From Shinisaurus crocodilurus (taxonomy: Eukaryota > Chordata > Lepidosauria > Squamata > Shinisauridae): a DNA stretch of 64,000 bases. Of this stretch, positions 20,149 through 30,847 are shown in pieces. The notes below the pieces were generated by a model that did no database searches, was not told the DNA's origin, and saw only the letters and a list, made by a program, of their open reading frames with translations. The position numbers and the translations under genes were made by a program. Position 1 is the first letter of the stretch; every line of letters begins with the position of its first letter. The DNA lies in assembly GCA_021292165.1 (NCBI GenBank), contig JAHFWL010000434.1, positions 310,001 through 374,000 on the forward strand, written 5' to 3'.

Positions 20149-20474
20149 TGGGTTCAAGCAACACAATAACCCACACTCAGGGGTAGAGTATGGGTTGAGT
20201 GTGGGTTATTGTTGAACCGTAGGTTGTTGTTGGACCGTGGGTTATTGTGTTGTCTGAACCCAGCTGCACTAACAAGCCATGGCTTGTTAACCACAAACAA
20301 CCCATGGTTTGTTGTTGGGTTGTGAACTGTGTGTTGTTCACCATGGTTTGTTATCTCAGCTGGGTTCAGACAACACGATGACCCACATTTCAACAACAAC
20401 CCATGGTACAACAACAACCCACGGTCAACCCATACTCAACACTTGAGTGTGGGTTATTGTGTTGTCTGAACCCA
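20149..20474. mobile_element. Foldback, GGGTTCAGACAACAC family
   Basis: The left end GGGTTCAAGCAACACAATAA and the right end TTATTGTGTTGTCTGAACCC are inverted. Inside, several further self-complementary stretches (GGTTGTTGTTGG, CAACAACAACCC, AACCATGGTTTG-like) create a multi-branched foldback. There is no ORF. The same end motif occurs at 56633 and 58290. Confidence 0.8.
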
Positions 20475-21497
20475 TAGACTGCTGTGGTGGTCAAATGGAT
20501 TGCACCACCACTTCCGAATGCAGGTGGAGAACCACATTTCTGAATGCTCCCCCCTGTTAAAAATGTTTTGCAAAGTCCAAAGAGAGAAGCAGCATAGACT
20601 AGGCAGAAGCCTGGGCTAGATTCTCTCTCCCTGGAGTGCGGGCTTTCTGCTTACTTCTTTCTATGGGGTGTGTGTGTGTGTGTGTGCTTCTTTCTATGGG
20701 GAAGCTGTCAAACATGATCGCTTCCACCTGTGGTCTGAAGTGGTACAATCCATTTCTACCTCTTGGTTCTGCTGCCAGTCTATAGAACCAGCTTCAGTTT
20801 GCAAACATGCATTTCACTTGCTAAGCAATGATCGCAGCCCTTCGAGCCGAGGAAGAATTGGCAGCAGGCAGGATTGAGACATTTGGATCCGATCTTATAT
20901 CTTATATCCTTATATGCTGTTATATCCCCACTTGCCTCCATCTGCTCACCATCGCAAAGGAAAGCCTCTAGCCTAAGCTCAGAATTGGCAGGTATCATGG
21001 CTCGCGGGGAGAAGCTGAGTGATTTCCAGACAGCTTTTGGGCCCGGTTCATTTGCTTCATCAGTTCCACATCCCACCAAGGATTTGCTTATGCAGATGAG
21101 GCACCTGTACAGGCTCTCTGGCCCCGTAGAAGGAGCGCGTGTACCTCGGAAGCCAAAAAAGAGAAATGCTAGGACTTGCAAAAGAGCTGAGACTGTGCTT
21201 TTAAAAAAATAAAAATTAAAAAATGCACAGCATCCCAGAGAATAGAAAATCAATTCCTGTTTGGGCTTGCTGACACCTGTGAACCGCCTGGGGAAAGAAA
21301 GAAAAAAAAAATAAGAAAAGCACTTCACAATAGGAGTGTGAAGGGGTGGGCGTCATTCTTTTCTCCATTCATTTTCATTATTAAAACCTTCATTCCAATG
21401 GCATTTGTTCCATCATGAAATTTCGTCCATTTCCACTTCCCGATTGTTTTCATTCCCATTGATTTCAACAGGAGACCCATCTACCATTCTCCTACCT
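20475..21497. other. Unassigned DNA with a short TG run
   Basis: (TG)n lies at 20668-20687. Overlapping frames on both strands (20780-21328 minus, 182 codons; 20874-21212 plus, 112 codons) have no recognisable family and the plus frame ends in A-rich low-complexity sequence. I leave them uncalled but flag them as the only sizeable frames here not clearly in a transposon. Confidence 0.3.
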
Positions 21498-21499
21498 GT

Positions 21500-22015
21500 A
21501 ACGTCTATGCCCTCCATCCAATTGGCACAAAATGTTCAGGCATTCTACTAACTGCCAAAGGGATCAGACCTGATGAATTTCTGACAAACTGGGTGGGGGG
21601 GGAGGCTTCCTGTTTTGAAAGCAATTTTAAAAAGTACATTGGAGACCCCCCCCCCCATATTGATCTCACTTGGGAAACCCAGCTGCTGTTCTACTGCCTG
21701 CAAAGTCTATGTTTCCATCCAGCCAGCATGAAATTTTCAGGCATTCTATTGCATGCCCAAGGGATCAGACCCGATAAATTTCAGATAAAAAAGGCTTTGT
21801 ATTTTGAAAGCAACTTCAAAAGGCACACTGGACACATACAGATGAATGTTGCTTTCAGTGGGAGACCTAGGTGCTTCCTTCTGCCTGCAATGACTATGTC
21901 TTCCATCCAATAGCATGACATTTTCAGGCATTCTACTCCCCCTCTAAGGGATCAGGCAAAGCCCCCCTCCTTTCACAAACAATTTAAAAAGGCATATAGA
22001 CACAGCCTAACTCCT
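21500..22015. repeat. Tandem repeat, three diverged units of about 195 bp
   Basis: Units begin near 21503, 21704 and 21892. Each holds TCTATG or CTATG, CCATCCA, TTCAGGCATTCTA, AAGGGATCAG and a TTTTGAAAGCAA-like word in that order (the last unit has decayed). They could be satellite-like or an internal duplication of an old transposon. Confidence 0.7.
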
Positions 22016-22834
22016 ATATAAACTAATGTGGGGTGGGGAAGGCTTGGTGAAGGAACCCCAACTGGGCAGTCTATTTGTTTTAATTCAGGGGTTGCAGCCA
22101 ACCAGGGCGCCTCCCCAAAATTCAGGGAGACACCCCCCAAAAAAAACTTTAAAAAATATTTTTTTGCAATCAAAATGGCATCTATAGCTGCTACAGAGCA
22201 GCAAAAGGTCAAATTAGCTTCTTTACAAGCTAATTTTGACTATTTGGGGGCTCTTTCTTTACCTGCTACAGAGTCACAAAAGGATAGAAATTCATTTGCA
22301 AACAAGCGAATTTTTACTTTTTTGGTGCTCTGTAGCATCTCTGGATGTTTTTGTTTTTGATTTTTTTAAAAAAAAATCCCCTGTTTTTGGCACTTATGGG
22401 GGGTGGGGTGCTGCCCACAAGGGAGGTTGGGGGCAAAAATGGCCCCCAGACTGCCTGAAGTTGCCCACACCTGTTTCAATATATATACAGCATGACCTGT
22501 GGGGTCCTATTTATTGCTCCCATGCACCATGTACTGTATGATCCATTGGTATGTGGAACAGAAGTACAGGAGGTGTGCATCTGTTCCCCCCCCCCCAATC
22601 TGTGCTGTAAGGCAGGGATGGACAGAAAGTCGATTGGAATCTACTGAGCAATTTGCAGTAGATTGACAATGATTTCTGACTCCCAGTTATTTAACAATAG
22701 CACCAACAAAACTCTTTCTTCCTGCCACTAAATCAGGGGTAGGAAACTTTGGGAGGTCCAGGGGCCATTTTTGCCTGCCTCAGAACCTCCTCTCATGCCC
22801 CCCCCATTCCTTTTTTAAAAAAAGGAATGGCATG
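22016..22834. other. Unassigned repeat-like DNA
   Basis: Bases 22160-22350 contain a hairpin (TTAGCTTCTTTACAAGCTAA) and repeated CTGCTACAGAG words (22188 and 22263), suggesting an old element. A-rich and C-rich tracts interrupt it. The 110-codon plus frame has no family signature. Confidence 0.35.
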
Positions 22835-22884
22835 TAGAGCTGTTGTAAACCACCCAGAGAGCTTCAGCTATGGGGCAGTATAGA

Positions 22885-22930
<46 letters not shown>
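22835..22930 (+). mobile_element. L2 3' tail with (TAA)n expansion
   Basis: GTTGTAAACCACCCAGAGAG, then CTATGGGGCAGTATAGAAAT, then about 14 units of AAT. This is the standard end of the L2-type LINE, seen inverted at 45.5 kb. Confidence 0.85.
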
Positions 22931-22977
22931 TGCCCAAATGGACGAAACTAGCTTGTTTGCAAGAAGATGGGAATTAG

Positions 22978-23367
22978 GTGGCCTCTTACACATCGCCAAA
23001 AAAGAGGAAATGCATCACTGGAAAAAGAGGACATCAATTTGCATATGTAAATGTATTTGTATAGGTGGAAATTTAGAAATAATAATTATGATTTAAATAG
23101 AAATACAGTGCATCTCACCGTAGTGGAGAAGTCTGACCAGGTGACCTGTGTGCCTGCCTGTCCAGTCTGCTGCTCAGGTGCTACGTGTGGATGGGCAGCT
23201 GCAAGGCCCCTGTCTGCTCTTCCTCCTTATGCTTCCTTGACTTTAAACTAGACTTGGACTGGACACCTCTTCAAATAGAAGACACCTTCACATAGAGGAA
23301 GCTCTCCAAAATAGAGGACTGTCCTCTGTTTTGTTTTGTTTTTAAAGGGACACCTGACCGCCCTAAG
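22978..23367 (-). mobile_element. Half copy of the GGCCAGGTGTCC foldback
   Basis: It corresponds to the right half of the element at 18712-19347: GCCAAAAAAGAGGAAATGC, AATTTAGAAATAATAATTA, CACCGTAGTGGAG, GACCAGGTGACCTGTGTG and TAGAGGACTGTCCTCTG, ending GGGACACCTGACC. Confidence 0.75.
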
Positions 23368-24140
23368 ACTTTCGCCTTTTAAGCAGTGCATCTCTTCTTC
23401 TGTATCCCTGTTGGAACAGACAGAGATCCAATCCTGTGTCACACTGAGTGCCCCTGACTCCCATAGAAGCCACCAGCTGGCAGTAGAGATTCAGCTGCTC
23501 ACCGAATTGGGGCCCCTTTCTACTAGTATGCAGCACATGAGATTCCTCTCCCCCTGGTTAAAGATTGCACAAGCCTGATTATAGCATGCGCCTAAACAGA
23601 TTCAGTTCAGTGTCTCCTCAACTTTACATTTCCAGGGAAGTGTTACAGTCATCTGGAGCTTTCTGGAGCTCCATGGATACTTTTTGTTTTTTACTGTGTT
23701 TCGTGGGGGAGGGAAATGCACCCTTCTTCACAGCCGCTGCGCTGGTGACGTCAAGTGTGGTTTCTTTCGCAAGCAGCAGCAGCAGCCTTTGGACATGAAT
23801 TCATTGTAACACAGCCTGGTGCGAGGCAGGCATTCGCAAGTCCCTTGTATTTCCTATAAGCTGCACTTCTCTGTATTTTCTCAGTGAGGAAACATCTGGG
23901 TAAAGGAGCGAGCGCTTTGTCAATAAGAAAGGTGAAGCACAGCTGCACCTCTTTATTTCTGTCACGTCTCTAACCAATTTTTTTGTCAAATTAAATATGC
24001 AGGCAACAGCCTACGTATGGGCCCTACAGTAGACGCTGCATTATGCACAGCTTATCGAGGTGCAGAGATATTAGCTAGGCCAAGAACAGCCCAGCCTGTG
24101 AGTCACAGATGTGTTTGCTCAAGTGCTGACCAGACCTGCA
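23368..24140. other. Low-repeat region, possible conserved island
   Basis: Bases 23700-24010 are repeat-free, with GGTGACGTCA (CRE-like), a short AGC run and TTGTCAAATTAAATATGC. Several short frames overlap but lack family features. Confidence 0.3.
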
Positions 24141-24149
24141 CAGCTTGTC

Positions 24150-24232
24150 AGTGGGAACACAGGAAGCTGCTTTATACCGAATCAGACCAGTATTGTCTGC
24201 ACTGGTTGACAGCAGCTCTCCAAAAGTTTCAA
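24150..24232 (-). mobile_element. Tail fragment of a CR1 or tRNA-Ala SINE
   Basis: GGAACACAGGAAGCTGCTTT, ATACCGAATCAGACCAGT, TTGTCTGCACTGG and CAGCTCTCCAAAAGTTTCA are the inverse of the tail shared by the CR1 copy ending at 26.6 kb and the tRNA-Ala SINE. Confidence 0.75.
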
Positions 24233-24589
24233 GGAGATTTATTTACTTACATCTTTACTGGCAAATGGACCCAGCTTTGCATGGGTTGGAATGGAATAGG
24301 CCTTAGTCTGATACAGCGAAGCCTTCAAGCAAGCCTTCAAGCAAGCTGTCAGAGTTGAACACATTGTGCCACCCCATCTGAGTGAAGCCATGCCTACTGG
24401 CACCCCTAGGCATGCCCCGTGAGGGAGTGGTCTGTCCACTCCAGTCTCCTGAGAGGACCTCCCAACAGCAGTGGGGGAGGGAGCAGGCATGTGATTCTAT
24501 CCCTTGGCATATGGTGAAACATGACAGCCAATCAAAGAGGCCTATATGCCATGGCAGAAGATGACACACCAGAGACATCTGGGGAGGGA

Positions 24590-26626
24590 CACCATGTATA
24601 GGTGTTTCTATGCAAATGCTAGAAGCCTCCGACCCAAAATGGGGGATTTGGAGTGTCTGGTATAAGATTTAAAATATATTTAAGTGGAAAATTGCCAAGG
24701 AAGTCCAACATAGTCACATTTTACTTCAAAAGAGGAAACTTCTCTAACATGAGAGACCAGGTAAAAAGGAAGTTGGAAGGGGGAGTAAAGAAGGTTAAAT
24801 CCCTTCAAAATGCTTGGAGGTTACTCAAAACCACAATAATAGAAGCTCAGCTAGAATGTATACCACAGGTTAGGAAAGGTAGTACCAAGTCCAAGAGGTC
24901 ACCAGCATGGTCAAGGAAGCTATTAGAGAAAAGAAGGCTACCTTCAGAAAATGGAAGTCTTGCCCAAATGAGGAAAACAAAAGGGAGCACAAGCTTGCAC
25001 AAAGGTGATACAAGCAGACAATAAGAGATGCAAAAAAGCATTTTGAGGAGTATATCACTAACAATATCAAGGCCAATGATAAAAAATACTTTAAATATAT
25101 CAGAAGCAGGAAACCAGCTAGGAGGCAGCTGGACTGTTGGATGACAATGGAATTAAAGGAGGATTAAAGGAGGATAAGGAGATTGAGGGGAAGCTGAATG
25201 AATTCTTCTCATCTGTCTTCACTGCAGAAGATAGATACAACAGATATCTGTGCCTGAACGGATGTTTTCAGGAAGGGTGTCTGAGAGAAACTGAGGCAAA
25301 TAGTGGTGACAAAAGATGAAGTTCTCAACCTTATTGACACACTGAAAGTTAATAAATCACAGGGCCTATCCATCCTAGGGTTCTTAAAGAACTCAAATAT
25401 GAAATTGCTGATTTTCTAACAAAAATCTGTAACATGTCCCTAAGATCAGCCTCTGTACCAGAGGACTGTAGAATGGCCAATGTAATACCATTTTTTAAAA
25501 AGGATCCAGGGGGATCTGGGAAATTACAGGCTGGTTAGCTTAACGTCTGTTCCAGGTGAATTGGTTGAAAGCATTATTAAAGATAAAATTGGTAAGCATA
25601 TAGAAGGACAAGCCATGCTGGAAAAGAATCAACATGGCTTCCGCAAAGGTAAGTTCTGTCTCACTAACCTTCTAGAGTTCTTTGAAAGTGGCATTAAACA
25701 CATGGACAGGGCTGATCCAGTAGGCATTGCTTACCTGGACTTCCAAAAGGCTTTTGACAAGGTCTCTCACCAAAGACTCCTGAGCAAGCTTAGCAGTCAC
25801 AAAATAAGTGGAGAGGTTCTCTTATGGATCAGTAACTGGTTAAAGAACAGGAAGCAGAAGGTAGAAATAAATGGTAAATTCTCCCAATGGAGGGATGTAA
25901 ACAGTGGAGTCCCACAGGAATCTGTATTGGGACCAATGCTCTTCAAATTATTCATAAATGATCTGGAATTAGAAGTGAGCAGTGAAGAGGCCAAGTTTGC
26001 TGATGACACCAAATTATTTAGGGTGGTTAGAACAAAATGGGATTGTGAGGAGCTCCAAAGGATATCTCCAAACTGGGAGAATGGGCATGAAAATGGCAAA
26101 TGTGATTCAATGTAAGCAAGTGTAAAGTGATGCACGTTGGGGCAAAAATCCTAACTTCAAGCATTCGTTGATGGGATCTGAGCTAGCAGTGAATCACCAA
26201 GAAAGTGATCTTGGGGCAGTGCTGGACAGCTTAATGGAAATGTCTACCCAGTGTGCGGCTGCTGTGAAAAAGGCAAACTCCATGTTAGGCATAATTAGGA
26301 AAGGAATTGAAAATAAAATGGCCAATATCATACCACCCTTATAGAAATCTGTGGCGCCACCACACTTGGAATACTGTGTATGGTTCTGGTCACCGCACCT
26401 GAAAAAGGATATTGTAGAGTTGAAAAAAGTGCAGAAAAGGGCAACTAAAATGATCAAGGGGCTACAGCAACTCCCCTATGAAGAAAGGTTGCAAGTAACA
26501 TCTGCGATTGTTTAGCTTAGGGAAAAAAAGGCAGGTAAGGGGAGACATGATAGAGGCGTACAAAATTATAGATTTTTGCTAGATGGATCAATGGTCTGAC
26601 TCGGTCGAAGGCAGATTCCTATGTTT
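24590..26626 (+). mobile_element. CR1-type LINE, about 2 kb, broken
   Basis: An endonuclease-region scrap (FYANARSLRPKMGDLE, 24600-24660) is followed by a deletion. A linker region (FSNMRDQVKRKLEGGVKKV, 24740-24800) comes next, then ELNEFFSSVFTAED-like words (25190-25240), the RT (25561-26115) and the post-RT region (CAAAVKKANSMLGIIRKG, PHLEYCVWFWSPHLKKD, 26250-26410). The tail is GATGGATCAATGGTCTGACT to TTCCTATGTTTG. Frames are broken at several places, so it is dead. Confidence 0.93.
25561..26115 (+). pseudogene. CR1 reverse transcriptase fragment
   Basis: Frame of 184 codons in the CR1 copy. RT landmarks appear in order: KNQHGFRKGKFCLTNLLEF, AYLDFQKAFDKVSHQRLL (first catalytic Asp), SNWLKNRKQKVEINGKFSQW, SGVPQESVLGPMLFKLFIND and FADDTKLF (the catalytic Asp pair). 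The enzyme would copy element RNA onto nicked DNA. The usual PQG of this family reads PQE here. The frame opens only after the finger region and closes at TAA 26113, so it is an incomplete ORF2. Confidence 0.92.
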
Positions 26627-26639
26627 GTACATTCCAGAC

Positions 26640-27140
26640 GCTCCTGTGCTGCTGTTGCTGTTTCCTGTGGCTGAGGTGAAACATGGAGTTTGGCTCTTCA
26701 CATCCCAGGATTTGAGGGAGAAGAGTTAAAGCATGTTCTGTTTTCAGCCTCCTCTGATACACACCATGTATATGTGTATGGCATCCAGCTTTCTATGTGC
26801 TGTGGATGTTCCGTGAAGGTGTTGATACCCCTGTAAGGCACATCCATGCAGCAGCAAGGCAGTTCAAATCTCCTCGGCCTGTTTGGAATGAATGACCAGC
26901 TTTCCTAGGCTGTCCTGTAAATGAAGCCTGCATAGATTTGTTTATCCTTGGCCAGCACAGTGATGATAGCTAGGTAAACACATGACTCAAATGACCACAA
27001 GCAGGCCTAATCCCTGAAAGAGATCTGGCCTTGGGGTGGAGCAGGGCCTGTGCTTTGAGCGTATTTATCTTCTTTACTGCTCCGTGTTGCCTCTTTAGTA
27101 GCCTTAAGCTCTGTCCCTGGCATGTCCTCTCAGCCAATGA
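26640..27140. other. Low-repeat DNA, nothing recognised
   Basis: Unique sequence between a CR1 tail and a MITE. No open frame of note and no family. Composition is compatible with conserved non-coding DNA (for example TTTGTTTATCC and GGTAAACACATG, forkhead-like words) but this is weak. Confidence 0.25.
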
Positions 27141-27145
27141 AAGGC

Positions 27146-27297
27146 TCTGAAGTAACCTTTCCCAACCCTGCCCCCCCCAGATGTTATTGGACTATACCTC
27201 CCATCACCCCAGATCATGAAACATGCTGGCTGGGGATGATAGAGGTCATAGTCCAACAGCTTCTGGGAGTCCAAGGTAGAGAAAGGCTGCTCCAAAG
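27146..27297. mobile_element. Palindromic hAT-like MITE, diverged
   Basis: AACCTTTCCCAACCCTG and AGGTAGAGAAAGGCTG form loosely inverted ends around GGACTATACCTCCCATCA / GATAGAGGTCATAGTCC. No clear duplication. Confidence 0.6.
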
Positions 27298-27394
27298 GGA
27301 ATAACTATCTCTGTGCTCCAGTGAGTCTATTGCACTGGGCAAGCTATGATAGACAGGGATTCTAGTCCAGTGCAGTTGACTGAATGTGGAGATG

Positions 27395-27848
27395 ATCAAT
27401 GGCTGTGTTTGCATGTAACACTAAACTATAGCTCAGCATTACGGTCATGGGCTTTGGGCTCATGTGCTCCTCTCCTTCCTCAGTGTGGCTGTGTGGAGGA
27501 GATTGGAAGCTTTCCATTCTCTTTTGAATTACCGTAACTACGGTTTGTTGTTACATCCAAGCCCAGAGGAACTGTGGTTAGTGTTAATCATGGCTTATTG
27601 AAACAAGCCAACTTCAAATTGCAGTTAACGATCTTGGGTTGTTTCAATAAACCATAGTTAACACTAACCACATTTCCTGGTTCAAACACAATGAGAAACC
27701 ATGGTTAGTTCAAAAATGGAACTGAAACCTTCCAATCTTCTCCTCACTATTTTATCAGAGGAGAGGGGAGGTGGGAGCACATGAGCCTGTGGCTCATGCA
27801 CATAACGCTAAATTATGGTTTAGCATTATGTTTGAACCAAGCCAATAT
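27395..27848. mobile_element. Large foldback, about 0.45 kb
   Basis: The halves are inverted over most of their length: ACACTAAACTATAGC against GCTAAATTATGGTTTAGC, CTCATGTGCTCC against GGAGCACATGAG, GAGGAGATTGGAAGC against CTTCCAATCTTCTCC, and GTTAGTGTTAATCATGG against CCATAGTTAACACTAAC. No ORF. The superfamily is not identified. Confidence 0.8.
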
Positions 27849-28069
27849 TTGCCTATGTGTGTGGAAAATCGCAACCCATTGACCCCACCCATGTATTGTA
27901 TTGATCAATAGCAAATGTATTGTATTGATCAAAATAGCAAATATTTTCCCTTGTTGAGGGGAAACTTCCCACTGGTGTGGGAATCATATAACGAACAGAT
28001 GGAAAGCTTTTTAATCTCAGCAGGCTGAAAGCAAAAAATAAGGTAATTACAACCTCCGTTGTGGAACTT

Positions 28070-29340
28070 CAGTACGTACTGATGATAATGTGGTCTCCGC
28101 ACATTCAGAGGATGATCTCCAAACTATCCTAAATGCTTTTGCAGAAGCATACGAAAAACTTGGTCCCTCACTTAACATTAAAAAAACCAAAGTGCTTCAT
28201 CAGCAAGTGCAAGCTAACCCTTTGGTGATGCCATCTATCCAGCTTGGCGGGACAATACTGGAAAATGTTGATCATTTTCTCTATCTTGGCAGCTATCTTT
28301 CTGTTACAGCTACCATCGACAGTGAAATCCAGCGTGTTCAAGGATCGGGATATTTGTAAGAAGACCAAAACACTGGTTTATGAAGCCATTGTATTGCCAA
28401 CTTTATTGTATGCCTGCGAAACATGGACTATCTATAAACGTCACTTCCACCTCCTTGAAAGATTTCATCGACGTTGCCTCCGGAAAATCCTGCGAATTAC
28501 TTGGGAAGATAGGCGAACAAATGTCAGTGTAATGGAAGAAGCAAAGACTACTAGTGTTGAAAAAATGATCCTTCAACGCCAACTTCAGTGGACTGGTCAT
28601 GTTGTTCGAATGCCTGACTGCCGTCTCCCAAAGCAGTTACAGTAATACCTTGGATTGCAAGTAACTTGGTTTGAGAGCGTTTTGCAAGACAAGCAAATTT
28701 TTAAATATTTAATTTTTTTTTACTTGATATACAAGCGACGTCTTGCAATACAAGTACTGTAGTACGGCTTAAATTAAAAATCTCTGTACAAATTTTTTTG
28801 GGGGAATTTCGTTTTGATATAAGAGTGTTTTGGATTACAAGCACGTTTCCGGAACGAATTATGCTCTCAATCCAAGGCATGACTGTACTTTATTCCCAAC
28901 TCAAGGATGGAAAGCGGAATATCGGTGGTCAATATAAGAGGTTTAAAGATGTTCTTAAGGCTAATCTAAAAAAAAATGCAATATAAACATCGAAAACTGG
29001 GAAGCTCTGGCCCATGAACGATCTAACTGGAGGTTGGCCTTTCACAAAGGTTCCATGGACTTTGAAGAAGCCCGAGTGCAAGGTGAAAGGGAGAAACGTG
29101 CTAAGCGAAAAGCACATCAAATGAATCCTTTACAGGACCATCTTCCATCTGGTAACCTGTGTCCTCACTGTGGGAAGCTGTGTGGATCTAGAATTGGCCT
29201 CCACAGTCACTTACGGACCCATCGCTAGAGTCTACACAATCTTCTTTAGAATTTCCTCCTTTTAAAATCTCCTTTTTGTAAATTTTTATCCTGGAAGACA
29301 ATCTTACTCAGTCATGAGTGATCGCCTGATGAGTAGTAGT
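28070..29340 (+). pseudogene. LINE ORF2 3' end with C-terminal C2H2 finger, copy 1
   Basis: Translation of the frame at 28090-28359 gives post-catalytic RT sequence (LGPSLNIKKTKVLHQ, VDHFLYLGSYLS). The frame shifts to 28244-28645 (TLLYACETWTIYKRHFHLLE, RRCLRKILRITWEDRR, LQWTGHVVRMPDCRLPKQL). After an inserted MITE it continues to a zinc finger at 29160-29222, CPHCGKLCGSRIGLHSHLR plus TH (C-X2-C-X12-H-X3-H), and a stop at 29226. The 3' end is GAGTGATCGCCTGATGAG with short trinucleotide repeats. It belongs to an APE-type non-LTR group whose exact clade I cannot fix. The RT core is missing and frames are broken. Confidence 0.88.
28640..28885. mobile_element. Tc1/mariner-type MITE inside LINE copy 1
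   Basis: Ends CAGTAATACCTTGGATTG and the inverse of CAGTCATGCCTTGGATTG. TA at 28638-28639 and 28886-28887. The second LINE copy, at about 29529-29540, has the uninterrupted site (AAGCAGTTATTTTATTCCC), giving a direct empty-site comparison. It is an inverted relative of 956-1204. Confidence 0.96.
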
Positions 29341-29354
29341 AGTAGCAGCGATGA

Positions 29355-29448
29355 TGATGGCCACCATTTTGGACAGCTTTAAAAGGGGATTGGACAAATT
29401 CATGGAGGAGAAGGCTATCAATGGCTTCTAGTCCTGATGGCTGTATGA
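29355..29448 (+). mobile_element. Short CR1 fragment between LINE copies
   Basis: GATGGCCACCATTTTGGAC, AGCTTTAAAAGGGGATTGG, ACAAATTCATGGAGGAGAAG and GCTATCAATGGC are CR1 post-coding sequence, also at 33.4 and 60.1 kb. Confidence 0.85.
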
Positions 29449-29975
29449 TGTCAGTGTACTGGAAGAAGCAAAGACTACTAGTGGACCGGTCATGTTGTTC
29501 GAATGCCTGACTGCCGTCTCCCAAAGCAGTTATTTTATTCCCAACTCAAGGATGGAAGGCGGAATATCGGTGGTCAGTATAAGAGGTTTAAAGATGTTCT
29601 TAAGGCTAATCTAAAAAAATGCAATATAAACATCGAAAACTGGGAAGCTCTGGCCCATGAACGACCTAACTGGAGGTTGGCCTTTCACAAAAGTTCTATG
29701 GACTTTGAAGAAGCCCGAGTGCAAGGTGAAAGGGAGAAACGTGTTAGGCGAAAAGCACGTCAAACGAATCCTTTACAGGACCATCTTCCATCTGGTAACC
29801 TGTGTCCTCACTGTGGGAAGCTGTGCGGATCTAGAACTGGCCTCCACAGTCACTTACGGACCCATTGCTAGAGTCTACACAATTTTCTTTAGAATTTCCT
29901 CCTTTTAAAATCTCCTTTTTGTAAATTTTTATCCTGGAAGACAATCTTACTCTGTCACGAGTGATCGCATGATGA
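29449..29975 (+). pseudogene. LINE ORF2 3' end with C2H2 finger, copy 2
   Basis: It repeats copy 1 from GTCAGTGTACTGGAAGAAGC to the 3' end at GTGATCGCATGATGATGATT. The frame 29503-29871 (122 codons) is open through the finger at 29803-29865, with RIGL changed to RTGL and the final Arg to Cys. Relative to copy 1 it lacks the MITE and carries a 34-bp deletion between two AGTG words (29480-29483). Confidence 0.9.
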
Positions 29976-30846
29976 TGATTGTTTTGATCAGCTCTTCTCT
30001 TCTGTACTGACTGAGCCTACACACATACACATGTACTCTGTTCTGCAAGCTGCAGATCGTGCATACAGAGCCTATATGCACACAGTGTATGTGTGTACAT
30101 GTTCTGTACAGAAAAGCCAATCAACACATAGAGGTCAGGAACAGGACCAGTGGTCCATGCGTATTAGTTTTCTGCACAGGGCTATTAAGTATGCTCACCA
30201 ACTCTGCACCTTTGATAGGTGCAGCACCTGTTTTCTCAGGATGCTCATACATTCTGAATTGAAACTTAACACTGGAGATCACTGCCCTCATTGGCAGCCT
30301 CTTGGGCTGACAACATAATGCCCAACTTATTTCTTCGTTACACTTCTGCCTTAAAACCAAGCCTAGATGGTACATTCATTTTTCAGCAGTCCATATGGGA
30401 GAGAGAGAGATCTCCTATCCGTAGTGTTAATGTGACCTTTTTTTTGCTAGGGCCCAGGTTCTCGTAAGTCTCTGGTCAGGCTGAGAGGACAGTGTCAAGG
30501 GCATTTTGATCCAAATAAGAGTTAACTGATAGTGCCTCCCAAGGGGTGGGATCTCTTTCCCCAGAGGCATTGAAGCAGATGCTGGATGGCTGTCTGCCAG
30601 GGACACTATAGCTGCATTGTAGATTCTGCATCTGCACTGGGCATAGATAGGTAGGTAGGTAATGCCATCAGTGTGCATGGCATTTTATAAACTATAAGAG
30701 GACAGGTCCCTGCCCCCATGAGCTTACAGTCTAAAACTTGACAGCGGGGAAATAACAAAGGAAAGACAAGGAGATGGAGACAGAGGTAGGCAAGGGAAGA
30801 ATATTCATTTATTATTTTGGTTACATGTACTTAAGGTTAGTTACAG
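29976..30846. other. Mostly unassigned DNA with a CR1 remnant
   Basis: CR1-like post-coding words lie at about 30535-30610 (TTTCCCCAGAGGCATTGAAG, GCTGGATGGCTGTCTGCC). A (TAGG)n run is at 30646-30661. A probable L2-type remnant is at 30690-30760. The rest is unrecognised. Confidence 0.45.
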
Positions 30847-30847
30847 T

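Noticed and set aside
20780..21328. Antisense pair of 182- and 112-codon frames
   Set aside because: No recognisable domain or splice structure; left uncalled, although not clearly part of a transposon.
29160..29222. Host zinc-finger gene exon
   Set aside because: The single C2H2 finger is continuous with LINE ORF2 sequence and is repeated at 29803-29865 in a second LINE copy.
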